Program-made: the position numbers and the translations under genes
Source: Hyphomicrobiales bacterium
GTDB taxonomy: Bacteria; Pseudomonadota; Alphaproteobacteria; Rhizobiales; Xanthobacteraceae
NCBI GenBank assembly: GCA_021732215.1
Contig: JAKFVL010000022.1
Location: 1-63,217 of the forward strand
DNA length: 63,217 nt
Direction of reading: 5' to 3'
The notes under the pieces: model-generated
The model's input: only the letters and a program-made list of their open reading frames with translations
Database searches by the model: none
What the model was told of the DNA's origin: nothing
Shown: positions 1 through 8,890 of the stretch, one piece after another
Layout of the letters: each line of letters starts with the position of its first letter
Position numbering within the stretch: position 1 is the stretch's first letter

Positions 1-322
1 GGCGCGATGACGAAAACCTCTTCATCGCATTCGAGCGATATTCAGCTCGCATCGGGAAGCAACACACGAAGACGTAGCGAAGCAACATACGAAGACGTGA
101 AACGACGTTTGCGCGCCGCGATTCAATTCGCGCTGTTGCGCAAGTGCCACGCAATACGTTCGCGAGAGGTATGGCTGTATTCTTCGCAATGCTTCTGCGA
201 ATTTTTTATGACGTGCAATCCATCGAATCCTTCGTCGCTGACGTGCGAAGGATTTGCGTGATCGCGTGCAACGCTACCGTTGCTCACATCGTTCGTTGCT
301 GAGTCGATCCGGCGCAGAATTG
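1..322. other. Left-edge intergenic stretch, no gene supported
   Basis: No reading frame here has a convincing start, ribosome binding site or recognisable product. The only structure I see is a near-perfect 20-base direct repeat (56-98). Everything rightward from 323 belongs to the porin terminator and gene. The window edge may cut off a neighbouring gene. Confidence 0.5.
56..98. repeat. Short tandem direct repeat, 2 x 20 bases
   Basis: Two copies of a 20-base unit lie at 56-75 and 79-98, separated by 3 bases, with a single C/T difference. They lie outside any supported gene. No function is evident; it looks like a local duplication. Confidence 0.6.
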
Positions 323-352
323 AAAAAGCTCCGGCGATTGCTCGCCGGGGCT
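323..352 (-). terminator. Rho-independent terminator of the porin gene
   Basis: On the minus strand an 11-bp GC-rich stem (342-352 with 327-337, one G-U pair) closes a 4-base GCAA loop and is followed by a run of T at 323-327. It lies 30 bases after the porin stop codon, as expected for a strongly expressed monocistronic gene. Confidence 0.8.
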
Positions 353-381
353 CATGTTTTGATCGCAATGCTTCGAGCGAA

Positions 382-1989
382 TCAGAAATTGCGCTGGACG
401 CGGAAGTTTACCGAGACAGTATCCTGGTCCTTGAAATTGTAGACTGCCGGCGGCTTCGCCAGCGAAGTCGATGGCGTGACGATACCGCTGACACCGCTGA
501 ACTTCTGGTCGAGATTCACATAGTGAACTTCAGCCGAGAAGGTCAGACCGGAAACCGGGGTCCAGCCGGTACGGAAGCCAGCCTGAACGACGTTGAAGTC
601 GGGGTTGCATCGAAACGCCCCGCCAATACCGGTGATGCGCGCGTACTGCGTGCAGTACAGAGCCGTTGCCGTGCCGTTGTAATCGACCCGCGAGTAGCTG
701 CCCCACAGGCTGGACTGCCATTCCGGCGACCAGTTGTGGATGAACGCCGCGCGAGCACCCCAGGCGTCGGTCAGCTGGATCGACGTGCCGTTGGCATTGT
801 TGGTGCCGGAGTAAATGCCGTCCGAGGTGAAGCCGAAGCCGACGCTCTGATAGCTGACGCCGGCAATGCCCTGACCGAACATCGCGAAGTTCGGCGAAGA
901 GCCTGAGGTCGAGATCACCGACTTGGTGTCGCCCTTGGCATAGGTTGCATCGACGGTGAAACGGTCACCAACGCCAGTCGGGACGTTGTTGATCTGCAGG
1001 CCAGCGGTGACCGAGCCGCCGATCCTGGTGCCGGGATGACCCGAGAGTTCACCAAGGAAGGTGCCGGCGGGACCGACGAGCGAGGTGTTGTAATAGGTCG
1101 CCTTCACTTCGTGAATGCCACCCGCGACCGTGAAGATGCCCCACGCCTGATCGATCTTGAAGTTGGCGACCACGTCCGGCATCGACTGACCGGCATAGCC
1201 GCCGATCGATCCGCTGCCGCCGACCGTGCCGAGGAACGCCACGTTCGTCCCGCCTGCCGCTGCCGTCGTGGACGGAGCCAGCACGTTGCCGAGGTTGGTG
1301 CGGTTGTAGACGACCGGCTCGTCGACGCCGATCGATGTCGTGATGCCGTTACCCCACTGATAGGTGTACTGGATGTTGTTCACGCCGGTCACGTAGTCGG
1401 GGCCGCCGAAGAACGACGAGCTGTTGTTGTTGCCGAGCGAGCCATGCCACGGCACCGCGCGCGCACTGAACGATTTGCCGAAGGTGAAGCCGGCGAACTG
1501 CACGAACACCTGCTCGACGGCGACGTAGCCGTTGCCGGGCGTGAAGTTGTTGATGCCACCGGTCGCCGCCGAGTTGTTCACCGCTGTGGTGTTGAGGCCG
1601 CCGCCGGTACCGAAGGTATCAAACTGCCAATCGGTCTGACCGAACACGCGGACCACGCCATATTGGCTCGCGGTGCGGGTATCGACAGTGAACTGGAGGC
1701 GTGCGCGGGTCTGGAAGTCGTGCGCGAAGCGGTCCTGTGCGCCGATGTTGCCGTTGACCGCGGGATTGTTCTGGGTGTTGCCGCCAACCGTCACGTCGTA
1801 ACGCAGATAGCCGCCGAACTTGATGCACGTATCCGTGCCAGGAATGAAATAGAAGCCCGCACCATAGAGCGAACAGATCTTCACGTACTCGACCGGCTTG
1901 GCCTTGACGGGAAGATCGGCCGCCTGCGCGCCGGACATTGCGACGATACCCGCCGCGGTGCCGAGCAAGACGCTCTTGACCATCTTCAT
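382..1989 (-). CDS. Outer-membrane porin (Rhizobiales porin family)
   Basis: Trimeric beta-barrel porin for diffusion of small solutes across the outer membrane. The start at 1989 is chosen over an upstream in-frame ATG (2004) because a GGAG motif sits about 9 bases before it. An N-terminal signal peptide ends near AQAADLP. The mature protein opens with the cysteine-containing segment typical of this family (VKICSLYGAG..., then DTCIKFGGYLRYDV) and ends in ...VQRNF, the C-terminal aromatic used by the BAM machinery. At about 535 residues it is typical of Bradyrhizobium-type porins. It stands alone, with a strong terminator after it and 450 bases of non-coding DNA before it, consistent with independent high expression. 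Confidence 0.93.
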   Translation of the reverse strand: MKMVKSVLLGTAAGIVAMSGAQAADLPVKAKPVEYVKICSLYGAGFYFIPGTDTCIKFGGYLRYDVTVGGNTQNNPAVNGNIGAQDRFAHDFQTRARLQFTVDTRTASQYGVVRVFGQTDWQFDTFGTGGGLNTTAVNNSAATGGINNFTPGNGYVAVEQVFVQFAGFTFGKSFSARAVPWHGSLGNNNSSSFFGGPDYVTGVNNIQYTYQWGNGITTSIGVDEPVVYNRTNLGNVLAPSTTAAAGGTNVAFLGTVGGSGSIGGYAGQSMPDVVANFKIDQAWGIFTVAGGIHEVKATYYNTSLVGPAGTFLGELSGHPGTRIGGSVTAGLQINNVPTGVGDRFTVDATYAKGDTKSVISTSGSSPNFAMFGQGIAGVSYQSVGFGFTSDGIYSGTNNANGTSIQLTDAWGARAAFIHNWSPEWQSSLWGSYSRVDYNGTATALYCTQYARITGIGGAFRCNPDFNVVQAGFRTGWTPVSGLTFSAEVHYVNLDQKFSGVSGIVTPSTSLAKPPAVYNFKDQDTVSVNFRVQRNF

Positions 1990-2441
1990 TTTTGAAATCT
2001 CCAACTTTGCCTAACGAGAGTTCCGGTTCGTCAGGCGCGTTGTCCGCCTGAAGTCGCAGTCCCCTTTTTTCCCATGACGACCTTTGGGAGTACCCCATTG
2101 CCGTTGGCTCAGCGTTAGTCGCGGTTTGTGACAGATCGACAAAAGGCACATGATACCGTTCAGCCGTGTTACCAGGCTCGTCGCTTTCTCGCGGTGCGTT
2201 GCAGAAAGAACACGGTCGCGAGTGCAAAAGACGCACAGTTGCAAGGAAATGCATGAAGCGACTCGGGACGAAGGGCCTTTCGCGGACCGCGGGCTCCACG
2301 CGGTCCGGCCACCTGCGCCAGTCCGGATTGCGGCGGTTTCCGGGATCGGCGCGCACCGGCTGGGATAATCGCCAAACGCCGGTTATCTTGAGACCTCTGA
2401 GGCTTGCAGCCACCGACCGCGTCGGGCATATCGACGGTAAC
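1990..2441. other. Intergenic region between porin and tRNA-Ser
   Basis: About 450 bases without a supportable gene. It must hold the leftward porin promoter and the rightward tRNA promoter, but I could not pick either hexamer pair with confidence. Short reading frames here have no ribosome binding site and no recognisable product. Confidence 0.5.
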
Positions 2442-2533
2442 GGAGACGTGGCCGAGCGGCTGAAGGCACTCGTTTGCTAAATGAGCATACCTTGAAAAGG
2501 GTATCGAGGGTTCGAATCCCTCCGTCTCCGCCA
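2442..2533 (+). tRNA. tRNA-Ser (anticodon GCU)
   Basis: A complete 92-base serine tRNA with encoded CCA. The acceptor arm GGAGACG pairs with CGTCTCC, followed by G and CCA. The anticodon loop TTGCTAA places GCT at 2476-2478, reading AGC/AGU codons. A long variable arm (about 2488-2506) and the T-arm with GTTCGAATC are present, as expected for a class II serine tRNA. No integration duplicate of the tRNA 3' end was seen nearby. Confidence 0.97.
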
Positions 2534-2626
2534 GATCGTCTCTGCTGCCTCAGTCCAGCCGGATCGGCCGCCTGCCCTCACCGACCGGGCCGATAGACCG
2601 ATCCCTATCGCTACGGAAAACCGCCC

Positions 2627-5461
2627 GTGCAATCGCCCGAAGCCCGCCTGTTCGCACAAGCCTTTCAGGCGCTCAACGAGGGCCGGCTCACCGACGCCGA
2701 ACAGGGATTCAAGAAATTCCTGCGCAGCAATCAGCGCCATCCCGGCGCGCTCAATCTCTACAGCATCCTGCTGCTGCGATCGGGACGGTTCGAGGATGCC
2801 GAACCGGTGCTGCGCAAGGCCATCAGCGTCGACCCGTCCTCCGATGTGACATTCTATAACTACGGTCTGACGCTGAAACATCTCGGCAAAGCCGAAGCCG
2901 CGCTCGAGGCATTCAGCAAGTCCATCGCCATCAAGCAAGCCAATCCGGAGGCCTGGAACAGCCGCGGCACGGTCTTGAAAGAAATCGGCCGCCACAGCGA
3001 AGCGATCCGCGATTTCGATCAGGCCATCGCGCTCGCACCCGGCTACGCCGACGCGCATGCCAACCGGGGCAACGCCCTGGTGGCCGAAGGCCGCATGTCC
3101 GATGCCGCGGCAGCCTATGACCGCGCGACAACCCTCCGGCCCGATCTCGCCGAGGCGTGGATCGGCAAGGGCAACGTGCTCGCGGCCAATGCAAAACACA
3201 GCGAGGCGATTTCGGCCTTTGAGCATGCGGCGAAGCTGAGGCCGGATCTCGCCGAAGCATGGGTCGGCTGCGGCACTGCGCTGTCCCATGCCGGCAATCC
3301 CGACATCGCGGTGAGCGCCTTCAACAACGCTCTCTCCGCATATCAGGCGGCTCTCAAGACCCGGCCGAACCACACCGAGAGCTGGATCGGCTGTGCGCAC
3401 GTCCTGATGAATCTGAAACGGTTCGACGAGGCGCTCGACGCCAGCGCCAAGGCCGTTAGGCTTGATCCGCGCAACGCGGGCGTGCTGCGCGCCCGGGGCG
3501 GCATCCTCTTTGCGATGAAGCGCCCGGCCGACGCACTGAAAGCGTTCGACGACGCGCTTCGTCTCGACCCTGCCCTCGCCGAAGCCTTCACCGACCGCGG
3601 CACCGTTCTGAACGAGCTGCGCCGCTTCGACGAAGCAGGCAGCGCCTTCGACAAGGCGCTGGCGATCAAGCCGGCCTCGGCGGAAGCATGGCTCGGGCGG
3701 GGCAATACGTTCTTTGGCCTGCTGCGCTATGACGATGCGATTGCCACCTACCAGCGCGCCGTGGCCCTGCGGCAAGATCTTGCGGAAGCGTGGTTCGGGA
3801 TCGCGAGCGCGCTCGCGCGTCTGCGCAGGATCGACGATGCGCTCTCAGCCTATGACGATGTGATCCGTATCCGCCCGGGACTGGCTGAAGCCTGGATCGG
3901 CAAAGGAACGATCTACAGCGACCTGCGGCAAGCCGATCCGGCGCTGGCCTGTTTCGATCGTGCACTCGCGCTCGACAGCGGATTGCCGGAAGCCTGGTAC
4001 GCCAAGGGATCGTTTTTCATCGAAGCCGCTGAATTCGAGCAGGCCGCCGACGCCTTCGAGCGGGCCTTTGCCGGCCGTGCGGACCAGAACTTCATCAAGG
4101 GCTATATCGCCTTCGCCCATGCCCAGATTTGCAACTGGCCGCCGTTCGAGCCGATGCGCCGCGACTGCGTCGCGGATATCGCCGCCGGACGTCCCGCCGC
4201 GACGCCATTTATCGCACTGGCCTGCGCCACGACCGCGGCCGAGCAATTCGCCTGCGCAAGGACCCATGCGAGCTTCAGTTATCCGTTAGCCGGCGCTTTG
4301 AAGACTGTGCCTGCGCCCGCCGGATCGGATAACGGGCGCATCCGCCTCGCCTATCTCTGCGGCGATTTCCGCGATCACCCGGTCTCGCAACTGGCCGTCG
4401 GCGTGTTCGAGCGTCACGATCGCAGCCGCTTCGAGACCGTCGCACTCTCCACCGGCCCCGACGACGGCTCGGACCTGCGCCGCCGGATCGAAGCCACCTT
4501 CGATCAGTTTCACGATGTGCGGATGCAGTCCGACGGCGACATCGCGCGCCTGATCGAGCAACTCGGCTGCGATGTCGTCGTCGACCTCACCGGATTGACG
4601 CAAGGCGGGCGTACCGCGCTGCTGGCGTCGAAGCCTGCGCCCGTGCAGGTCAACTGGCTCGGCTTCGCCGGCACCACCGGCGCGGACTTCATGGACTACA
4701 TCATCGCCGACCATGTCGTCATTCCGCCGCAGATCGAGCCGTTCTTCACCGAAAAGGTGGTGAAGCTGCCCGGCTGCTATCTGCCGAACGACAGCACGCG
4801 CGCGATCGCCGCCCATGTGCCGTCCCGCGCCGATCAGGGCTTGCCGGAACAAGCGTTCGTGTACTGCTCGTTCAACAACTCCTACAAGATCACTGCTGGC
4901 ATCTTTGAGCGCTGGATGAACCTGCTGCGGCAGCTCGACAACAGTGTGCTGTGGCTGTCTCGGATGAACGACGCGGCGCGCGCCAACCTGCAAAAGGAGG
5001 CCGAGCGCCGCGGCATCGCTTCCGACAGGCTGATCTTCGCCCGCCGCGCCGAGCGGCAGGAGGATCATCTGGCGCGGCTGCGGCTGGCCGATCTGTTTCT
5101 GGATACGCCGGGTTACAACGCCCACGCCACGTCCTGCGATGCGCTGTGGGCCGGTGTGCCGGTGCTGACATGCATTGGAGATACGTTTGCCGGGCGCGTC
5201 GCGGCGAGCGCGCTGACCGCGCTGGAGATACCCGAACTGATCGTGGATACGCTGGATGGCTACGAGGAGCTGGCGATCGATCTGGCGCGCGATCCGCGAC
5301 GCCTCGCCGGTCTCAGGAGCAGGATTGCGGCGAACCGGAGCACCGCCGCGCTGTTCGATACCGAACGCTTCACCCGGCAGATCGAGGCGGCCTACGTCGC
5401 GATGCACGAGCGCGCCCTTCGCGGAGAGTCGCCAATGGCGTTCGCAGTCGAGCCGCTCTGA
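2627..5461 (+). CDS. TPR protein with O-GlcNAc-transferase-like (SPINDLY/GT41) C-terminus
   Basis: A 944-residue protein starting at a GTG. Residues about 1-500 are a regular run of roughly thirteen 34-residue tetratricopeptide repeats with recurring AEAW/G/A signatures. Residues about 560-930 carry the bacterial OGT/SPINDLY fold: YLCGDFRDHPV, LTGLTQGGR, VQVNWLGFAGTTGADFMDY, YCSFNNSYKI, and the sugar-nucleotide site stretch LDTPGYNAHATSCDALWAG. Family members transfer sugars to protein Ser/Thr or act in envelope glycan synthesis; the acceptor here is unknown. No signal peptide is seen, so it is probably cytoplasmic. The small membrane protein gene at 5463 follows directly. Confidence 0.9.
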   Translation: MQSPEARLFAQAFQALNEGRLTDAEQGFKKFLRSNQRHPGALNLYSILLLRSGRFEDAEPVLRKAISVDPSSDVTFYNYGLTLKHLGKAEAALEAFSKSIAIKQANPEAWNSRGTVLKEIGRHSEAIRDFDQAIALAPGYADAHANRGNALVAEGRMSDAAAAYDRATTLRPDLAEAWIGKGNVLAANAKHSEAISAFEHAAKLRPDLAEAWVGCGTALSHAGNPDIAVSAFNNALSAYQAALKTRPNHTESWIGCAHVLMNLKRFDEALDASAKAVRLDPRNAGVLRARGGILFAMKRPADALKAFDDALRLDPALAEAFTDRGTVLNELRRFDEAGSAFDKALAIKPASAEAWLGRGNTFFGLLRYDDAIATYQRAVALRQDLAEAWFGIASALARLRRIDDALSAYDDVIRIRPGLAEAWIGKGTIYSDLRQADPALACFDRALALDSGLPEAWYAKGSFFIEAAEFEQAADAFERAFAGRADQNFIKGYIAFAHAQICNWPPFEPMRRDCVADIAAGRPAATPFIALACATTAAEQFACARTHASFSYPLAGALKTVPAPAGSDNGRIRLAYLCGDFRDHPVSQLAVGVFERHDRSRFETVALSTGPDDGSDLRRRIEATFDQFHDVRMQSDGDIARLIEQLGCDVVVDLTGLTQGGRTALLASKPAPVQVNWLGFAGTTGADFMDYIIADHVVIPPQIEPFFTEKVVKLPGCYLPNDSTRAIAAHVPSRADQGLPEQAFVYCSFNNSYKITAGIFERWMNLLRQLDNSVLWLSRMNDAARANLQKEAERRGIASDRLIFARRAERQEDHLARLRLADLFLDTPGYNAHATSCDALWAGVPVLTCIGDTFAGRVAASALTALEIPELIVDTLDGYEELAIDLARDPRRLAGLRSRIAANRSTAALFDTERFTRQIEAAYVAMHERALRGESPMAFAVEPL

Positions 5462-5462
5462 A

Positions 5463-5741
5463 ATGCTTTGGGTACCGCCGCCTCATTGGACGATCGCGAT
5501 CACGGCGGCACTGGCCGGGCACATCGTCGTCATCGTCATTGTGTTTGCTGCGCGCGGATGGAAACGCGGCGCGTTCGCAATCCCGATCGGGCTGGTGGCT
5601 TTCGTCGTCAGTGTGACCGCAGGCGCAATGCTCGATGGCGCCCTCTGGCAACTCGATCCGATTCCGCTCGTCCTGGTGCTCGCAATCGCCGTCTGCGGCG
5701 TCTATGCGCTCATGATGTGGTGGCGGCAACCTTCGTCCTGA
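5463..5741 (+). CDS. Small three-helix membrane protein, unknown function
   Basis: A 92-residue protein beginning MLWVPPPHWTI. Three hydrophobic segments (about 9-28, 38-57 and 65-83) are separated by short basic or polar turns, so it should be an inner-membrane protein. Its ATG follows the TPR/OGT stop by a single base, suggesting translational coupling. I recognise no family. The coupling hints at a joint envelope-related role, but that is inference. Confidence 0.65.
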   Translation: MLWVPPPHWTIAITAALAGHIVVIVIVFAARGWKRGAFAIPIGLVAFVVSVTAGAMLDGALWQLDPIPLVLVLAIAVCGVYALMMWWRQPSS

Positions 5742-5776
5742 CTTTCGCCGGCGGAATTTGGCCGTCGGCAGATCGT

Positions 5777-6043
5777 TCAGTGCGTGGTGATCCAGGCACG
5801 GGCTTCGCGCTGGGCGAGCGCGATTTCGTCACCGCTCATCTGCTCCGAGATTTCACGGCGCAGCGCGATGGCGTCCACCCGGCCCTTGAGGGCTGCGAGG
5901 TTGAACCATTTGTGCGCGGCGACCAGATCGACGCAGCCGGTGCGGCCGCTCGAATAAAGGATCCCGAGATCGAACAGCACGTCCGGGTTCGAGCTTGCTT
6001 CGACCGGCATCGCTGTCGCGAGATCAATTGTCCCCATCAACAT
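5777..6043 (-). CDS. Sel1-repeat-like small protein
   Basis: An 88-residue protein. Residues 23-54 (PDVLFDLGILYSSGR..., then DLVAAHKWFNLAALKG) match a single Sel1-like repeat, a short helical protein-interaction unit related to TPR. The C-terminal third is helical and charged. The start at 6043 is supported by a GGAG about 8 bases upstream. It is convergent with the membrane-protein gene ending at 5741. Its partner is unknown. Confidence 0.75.
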   Translation of the reverse strand: MLMGTIDLATAMPVEASSNPDVLFDLGILYSSGRTGCVDLVAAHKWFNLAALKGRVDAIALRREISEQMSGDEIALAQREARAWITTH

Positions 6044-6386
6044 CCCTGCTCTCCATCGTCTCTTGTTTTGAACCGGGTGGCGCTCCCGTCACCCCGTCGC
6101 AACCCTGTTGATCGAACCCCCAGCAGCCGGTTCTTTGTGAGGTCAAGCCTCGCCGGTCTGTTGCAGTGATCATGACCGTTCAAATTTTAAGAGCAGTCTA
6201 AATATCGGGATGAATCGAATCTGAACGCCGCCGCGCCGGACGTCATGAACGAAATAAGAAGTACCTGCGCGAGAGGGACTTCTCGCAAAGCCTAAAGCGC
6301 GGTTTACCCTCGCGCTTGGCATGCCGGTAACCATTGGCGAAAGCGGGTTGCCGTGGCGACGGGTCTCGCGGCAGGTGCCGGACATG

Positions 6387-6410
6387 AAAAAGCCGCCTCA
6401 CGACGGCGGC
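6387..6410 (-). terminator. Rho-independent terminator
   Basis: On the minus strand a 6-bp stem GCCGCC/GGCGGC (6405-6410 with 6392-6397) with a 7-base loop is followed by five T residues (6387-6391). It would end a leftward transcript that begins to its right, which is evidence that something in 6411-6872 is transcribed leftwards. Confidence 0.55.
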
Positions 6411-6507
6411 GGGATCACGGCCAAAGCCGGAAAGCGGACTGGCAAAATGCGGGAGAGAAGACGCCAAAGAGAACGAGGGCGTCGGTGAACACGTCAGGAT
6501 CAGGATT

Positions 6508-6597
6508 TCACCGGAGCGAACGTCCGGGAAACTGCGGATCAAAATAATCTGCCACGACCGAAGAGCATTTCCGCTCTTCTGCCGGACCGGTCTTCAT
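6508..6597 (-). CDS. Candidate 29-residue small ORF
   Basis: An ATG-initiated minus-strand frame encoding a peptide beginning MKTGPAEERK and ending FPGRSLR. There is no good Shine-Dalgarno. It is proposed only because it lies between the 30-residue basic ORF upstream and a downstream leftward terminator about 100 bases away. The start sits in the 6598-6613 inverted repeat context. No family is recognised, and it may be non-coding leader or trailer RNA. Confidence 0.22.
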   Translation of the reverse strand: MKTGPAEERKCSSVVADYFDPQFPGRSLR

Positions 6598-6779
6598 CCA
6601 AAGCGAGCTTTGGGGAAAGGGACGATCCAGCCGCCTGATCTGATGTCTCGCCGACACCCTCTCGTCGACCTGAACCACCGTTCGGTGCTGTTTCAGGAAA
6701 CGTTACCGGAAACAACCTGCACTGATGGCCCGTGTGACGCTGCCGGCTTCACGCTGCCGGCAATTCGTAAAGGCAGAAG

Positions 6780-6872
6780 TTACTTCTTCTTCTTCGCAGC
6801 CTTGCGGGTCTTCTTGGCAGTCTTCTTCACTGCCGACTTCGCCTTCTTCGCCTTCTTCGCTTTCTTGGCCAT
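6780..6872 (-). CDS. 30-residue lysine/alanine-rich basic protein (histone H1-tail-like)
   Basis: A very short minus-strand gene with a near-ideal Shine-Dalgarno (AGGAGGG, 5 bases before the ATG) and a clean TAA stop. The product starts MAKKAKKAKKAK and consists almost only of Lys, Ala and Thr with one Arg, in AKK/KTAKK repeats like the C-terminal tail of bacterial H1-like proteins. It resembles the tail of TopA in this same window. A DNA- or RNA-binding role is likely from composition alone. It is separated from gatB by more than 500 bases and is followed on its strand by a terminator at 6387-6410. Confidence 0.6.
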   Translation of the reverse strand: MAKKAKKAKKAKSAVKKTAKKTRKAAKKKK

Positions 6873-7405
6873 GTTGCCCTCCTAAATTAAGTGAGATGGC
6901 TTAATCGCTAACGTGCACTCGGGAATCGAGATGCACTCCATTCCGATTACACCAACACAACGAAAAAAACAGCGTCTCGCTTAAGGAAGTGTTGACGCCC
7001 CTCGCCTCGCATCCGTTTCGCGTGTATCGCGACAACATCGCTGCATGCATCGAAGCGCGTTCGAAAAGCCCGCGAAAAATCTGCGAACTGGTTTGTCAAG
7101 TTTGCAAGTAAGCCATATATATCAGCGCTAACTGTAATTCATATCGTCCGCGAGATCGTCGTTCGCATCGTGCGTGCGAGTCGGCGCGGCGCCTGCGGAC
7201 GCCGTTGCGCGGACTCTGAGTCGCGAACTTTGGCAATGAAAAAATTTTCGGTGTACCCGAACCTTCATGTCATCGGCGCTGGCCAGAACCAGCTTTTGAC
7301 GCGAATCGCCAAACCCGATTCGCGGCGCGAACTGTTCGCAGGAGAGCTTCATGAAGAGAGCGATGCGCACGCGAATGACGCGCGCGACGATCGCGAGGCG
7401 ACGAT
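6873..7405. other. Intergenic region between gatB 3' end and the small basic ORF
   Basis: About 530 bases, locally AT-richer than the surroundings. A rightward sigma70-like promoter candidate lies at 7093-7121. The leftward leader of the 30-residue ORF must lie near 6880-7000. Open frames at 7128-7370 (minus) and 7170-7484 (plus) have no convincing starts. A 25-codon arginine-rich frame at 7351-7428 is listed separately. Confidence 0.5.
7093..7121 (+). promoter_or_regulatory. Candidate sigma70-like promoter
   Basis: TTGTCA at 7093-7098 and TATATA at 7116-7121 are 17 bases apart, in a locally AT-rich patch. No established gene follows on this strand. The only candidate product is the small Arg-rich ORF at 7351, or a transcript antisense to the gatB 3' end. 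Confidence 0.3.
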
Positions 7406-7428
7406 TCAGAAACCGAGTTTGCTCTTGA
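7351..7428 (+). CDS. Candidate 25-residue arginine-rich ORF
   Basis: An ATG preceded by GGAGA at suitable spacing opens a 25-residue frame starting [11 protein letters not shown] and ending FRNRVCS, with ten arginines. It overlaps the antisense 3' end of gatB by 23 bases. The ribosome binding site and composition are suggestive, but length and overlap make this a weak call. Confidence 0.25.
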   Translation: MKRAMRTRMTRATIARRRFRNRVCS

Positions 7429-8890
7429 GCAGATCGTTGACGGCCTGCGGGTTCGCCTTGCCGCCGGACGACTTCATCACCTGACCGACAAACCAGCCAA
7501 TCAGCGCCGGCTTCTCGCGCGCCTGCGCCGCCTTGTCCGGATTGGCCGCGACGATCTCGTCGACCGCCTTCTCGATCGCACCGAGGTCGGTGACCTGCTT
7601 CATGCCGCGCGCTTCCACCAGCGCGCGGGGGTCGCCACCCTCGGTCCAGACGATCTCGAACAGGTCCTTGGCGATCTTTCCGGAGATCGTGCCGGTGCCG
7701 ATCAGATCGACGATGGCGCCAAGCTGCGCGGCCGAGACCGGGGAAGCCGCAATATCCTTGCTCTCTTTATTGAGGCGGCCGAACAGTTCGTTGATGACCC
7801 AGTTGGCGGCGAGCTTGCCGTCGCGGCGGCGGTCGGCCAGCGCGCCGAGCACGGCTTCATAGAAGTCAGCGCTCTCCTGTTCGTTGACCAGAACGCTGGC
7901 GTCATACGGCGTCAGGCCGAGTTCGGAGATGAACCGCGCCTTCTTCTCGTCCGGCAATTCCGGCAGCGCCGATTTCAACTGGTCCACATAGGATTGGGTG
8001 AATTCCAGCGGCAACAAGTCCGGATCGGGGAAGTAGCGATAGTCGTGCGCCTCTTCCTTGGAGCGCATCGAGCGCGTCTCGCCCTTGTTCGGATCGAACA
8101 GCCGCGTTTCCTGTTCGATTGCGCCGCCGTCTTCCAGAATACCGATCTGGCGGCGCGCTTCGTATTCGATGGCCTGGCCGATGAAGCGGATCGAGTTGAC
8201 GTTCTTGATCTCGCAGCGGGTGCCGAGCGGCGCGCCGGGTTTGCGGACCGACACGTTGACGTCGGCACGCAGGCTGCCCTTCTCCATGTCGCCGTCGCAG
8301 GTACCGAGATAGCGCAGGATACTGCGCAGCTTGGTCACATAAGCCCGCGCCTGTTCCGACGAGCGGATGTCGGGCTTGGACACGATCTCCATCAGCGCCA
8401 CGCCCGAGCGGTTCAGGTCCACGTAGGACATGGTCGGGTGCTGGTCGTGCAGCGACTTGCCGGCGTCCTGCTCCAGATGCAGCCGCTCGATGCCGACCGC
8501 GATGCTTTCGCCGTCGTCGAGATCGACGTGGACCTGCCCCTCGCCCACGACCGGCGATTTGAACTGGCTGATCTGATAGCCCTGCGGCAGATCGGGATAG
8601 AAGTAGTTCTTCCGGTCGAACGTCGATTTCAGATTGATCTGCGCCTTCAGCCCGAGCCCGGTACGGACCGCCTGGCGGACGCATTCCTCGTTGATGACCG
8701 GCAGCATGCCCGGCATTGCGGCGTCCACCAGCGAGACGTGGGCGTTCGGCTCGCCGCCAAATTCGGTCGATGCGCCGGAGAACAGCTTTGAGTTCGAGGT
8801 GACCTGGGCATGGACTTCGAGCCCGATGACCATTTCCCAGTCGCCGGTTGCGCCCTTGATCAGCTTCGATGATTTTGCCGGTGCAGTCAT
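7406..8890 (-). CDS. gatB: Asp-tRNA(Asn)/Glu-tRNA(Gln) amidotransferase subunit B
   Basis: Kinase-like subunit that phosphorylates misacylated Glu-tRNA(Gln) or Asp-tRNA(Asn) before amidation by GatA. The 494-residue product shows GatB hallmarks: [12 protein letters not shown] near the N-terminus, [19 protein letters not shown], the [17 protein letters not shown] motif, and the C-terminal YqeY-like helical tail ([16 protein letters not shown]). The ATG at 8890 is chosen over a TTG four codons upstream. gatA and gatC lie 5-9 kb away on the same strand, separated by unrelated genes, so the three subunits are not one compact operon here. Confidence 0.96.
   Translation of the reverse strand: MTAPAKSSKLIKGATGDWEMVIGLEVHAQVTSNSKLFSGASTEFGGEPNAHVSLVDAAMPGMLPVINEECVRQAVRTGLGLKAQINLKSTFDRKNYFYPDLPQGYQISQFKSPVVGEGQVHVDLDDGESIAVGIERLHLEQDAGKSLHDQHPTMSYVDLNRSGVALMEIVSKPDIRSSEQARAYVTKLRSILRYLGTCDGDMEKGSLRADVNVSVRKPGAPLGTRCEIKNVNSIRFIGQAIEYEARRQIGILEDGGAIEQETRLFDPNKGETRSMRSKEEAHDYRYFPDPDLLPLEFTQSYVDQLKSALPELPDEKKARFISELGLTPYDASVLVNEQESADFYEAVLGALADRRRDGKLAANWVINELFGRLNKESKDIAASPVSAAQLGAIVDLIGTGTISGKIAKDLFEIVWTEGGDPRALVEARGMKQVTDLGAIEKAVDEIVAANPDKAAQAREKPALIGWFVGQVMKSSGGKANPQAVNDLLKSKLGF

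Larger units (their letters stand above)
6044..6779. other. Sparse region with hairpins and only tiny candidate ORFs
   Basis: About 735 bases with no well-supported long gene. It contains a minus-strand terminator (6387-6410), an inverted repeat at 6560-6579 (7-bp arms, 6-base loop), a second at 6598-6613 (6-bp arms, 4-base loop), and a possible 29-residue minus-strand ORF at 6508-6597. Other open frames lack ribosome binding sites. Confidence 0.5.

Noticed and set aside
1036-1995. A 319-codon plus-strand frame across the porin gene
   Set aside because: Antisense shadow of a clear porin; composition is dominated by Arg/Ala/Val, as expected from GC-biased complement.
2442-2533. Integrative element using tRNA-Ser as attachment site
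   Set aside because: No integrase gene, no duplicated tRNA end, and neighbouring composition is uniform.
6560-6579. Rho-independent terminator
   Set aside because: The 7-bp arms form a hairpin, but no T run follows on either strand.
7128-7370. An 80-codon minus-strand frame downstream of gatB
   Set aside because: No ribosome binding site, no motif, and overlaps a promoter-like AT patch.
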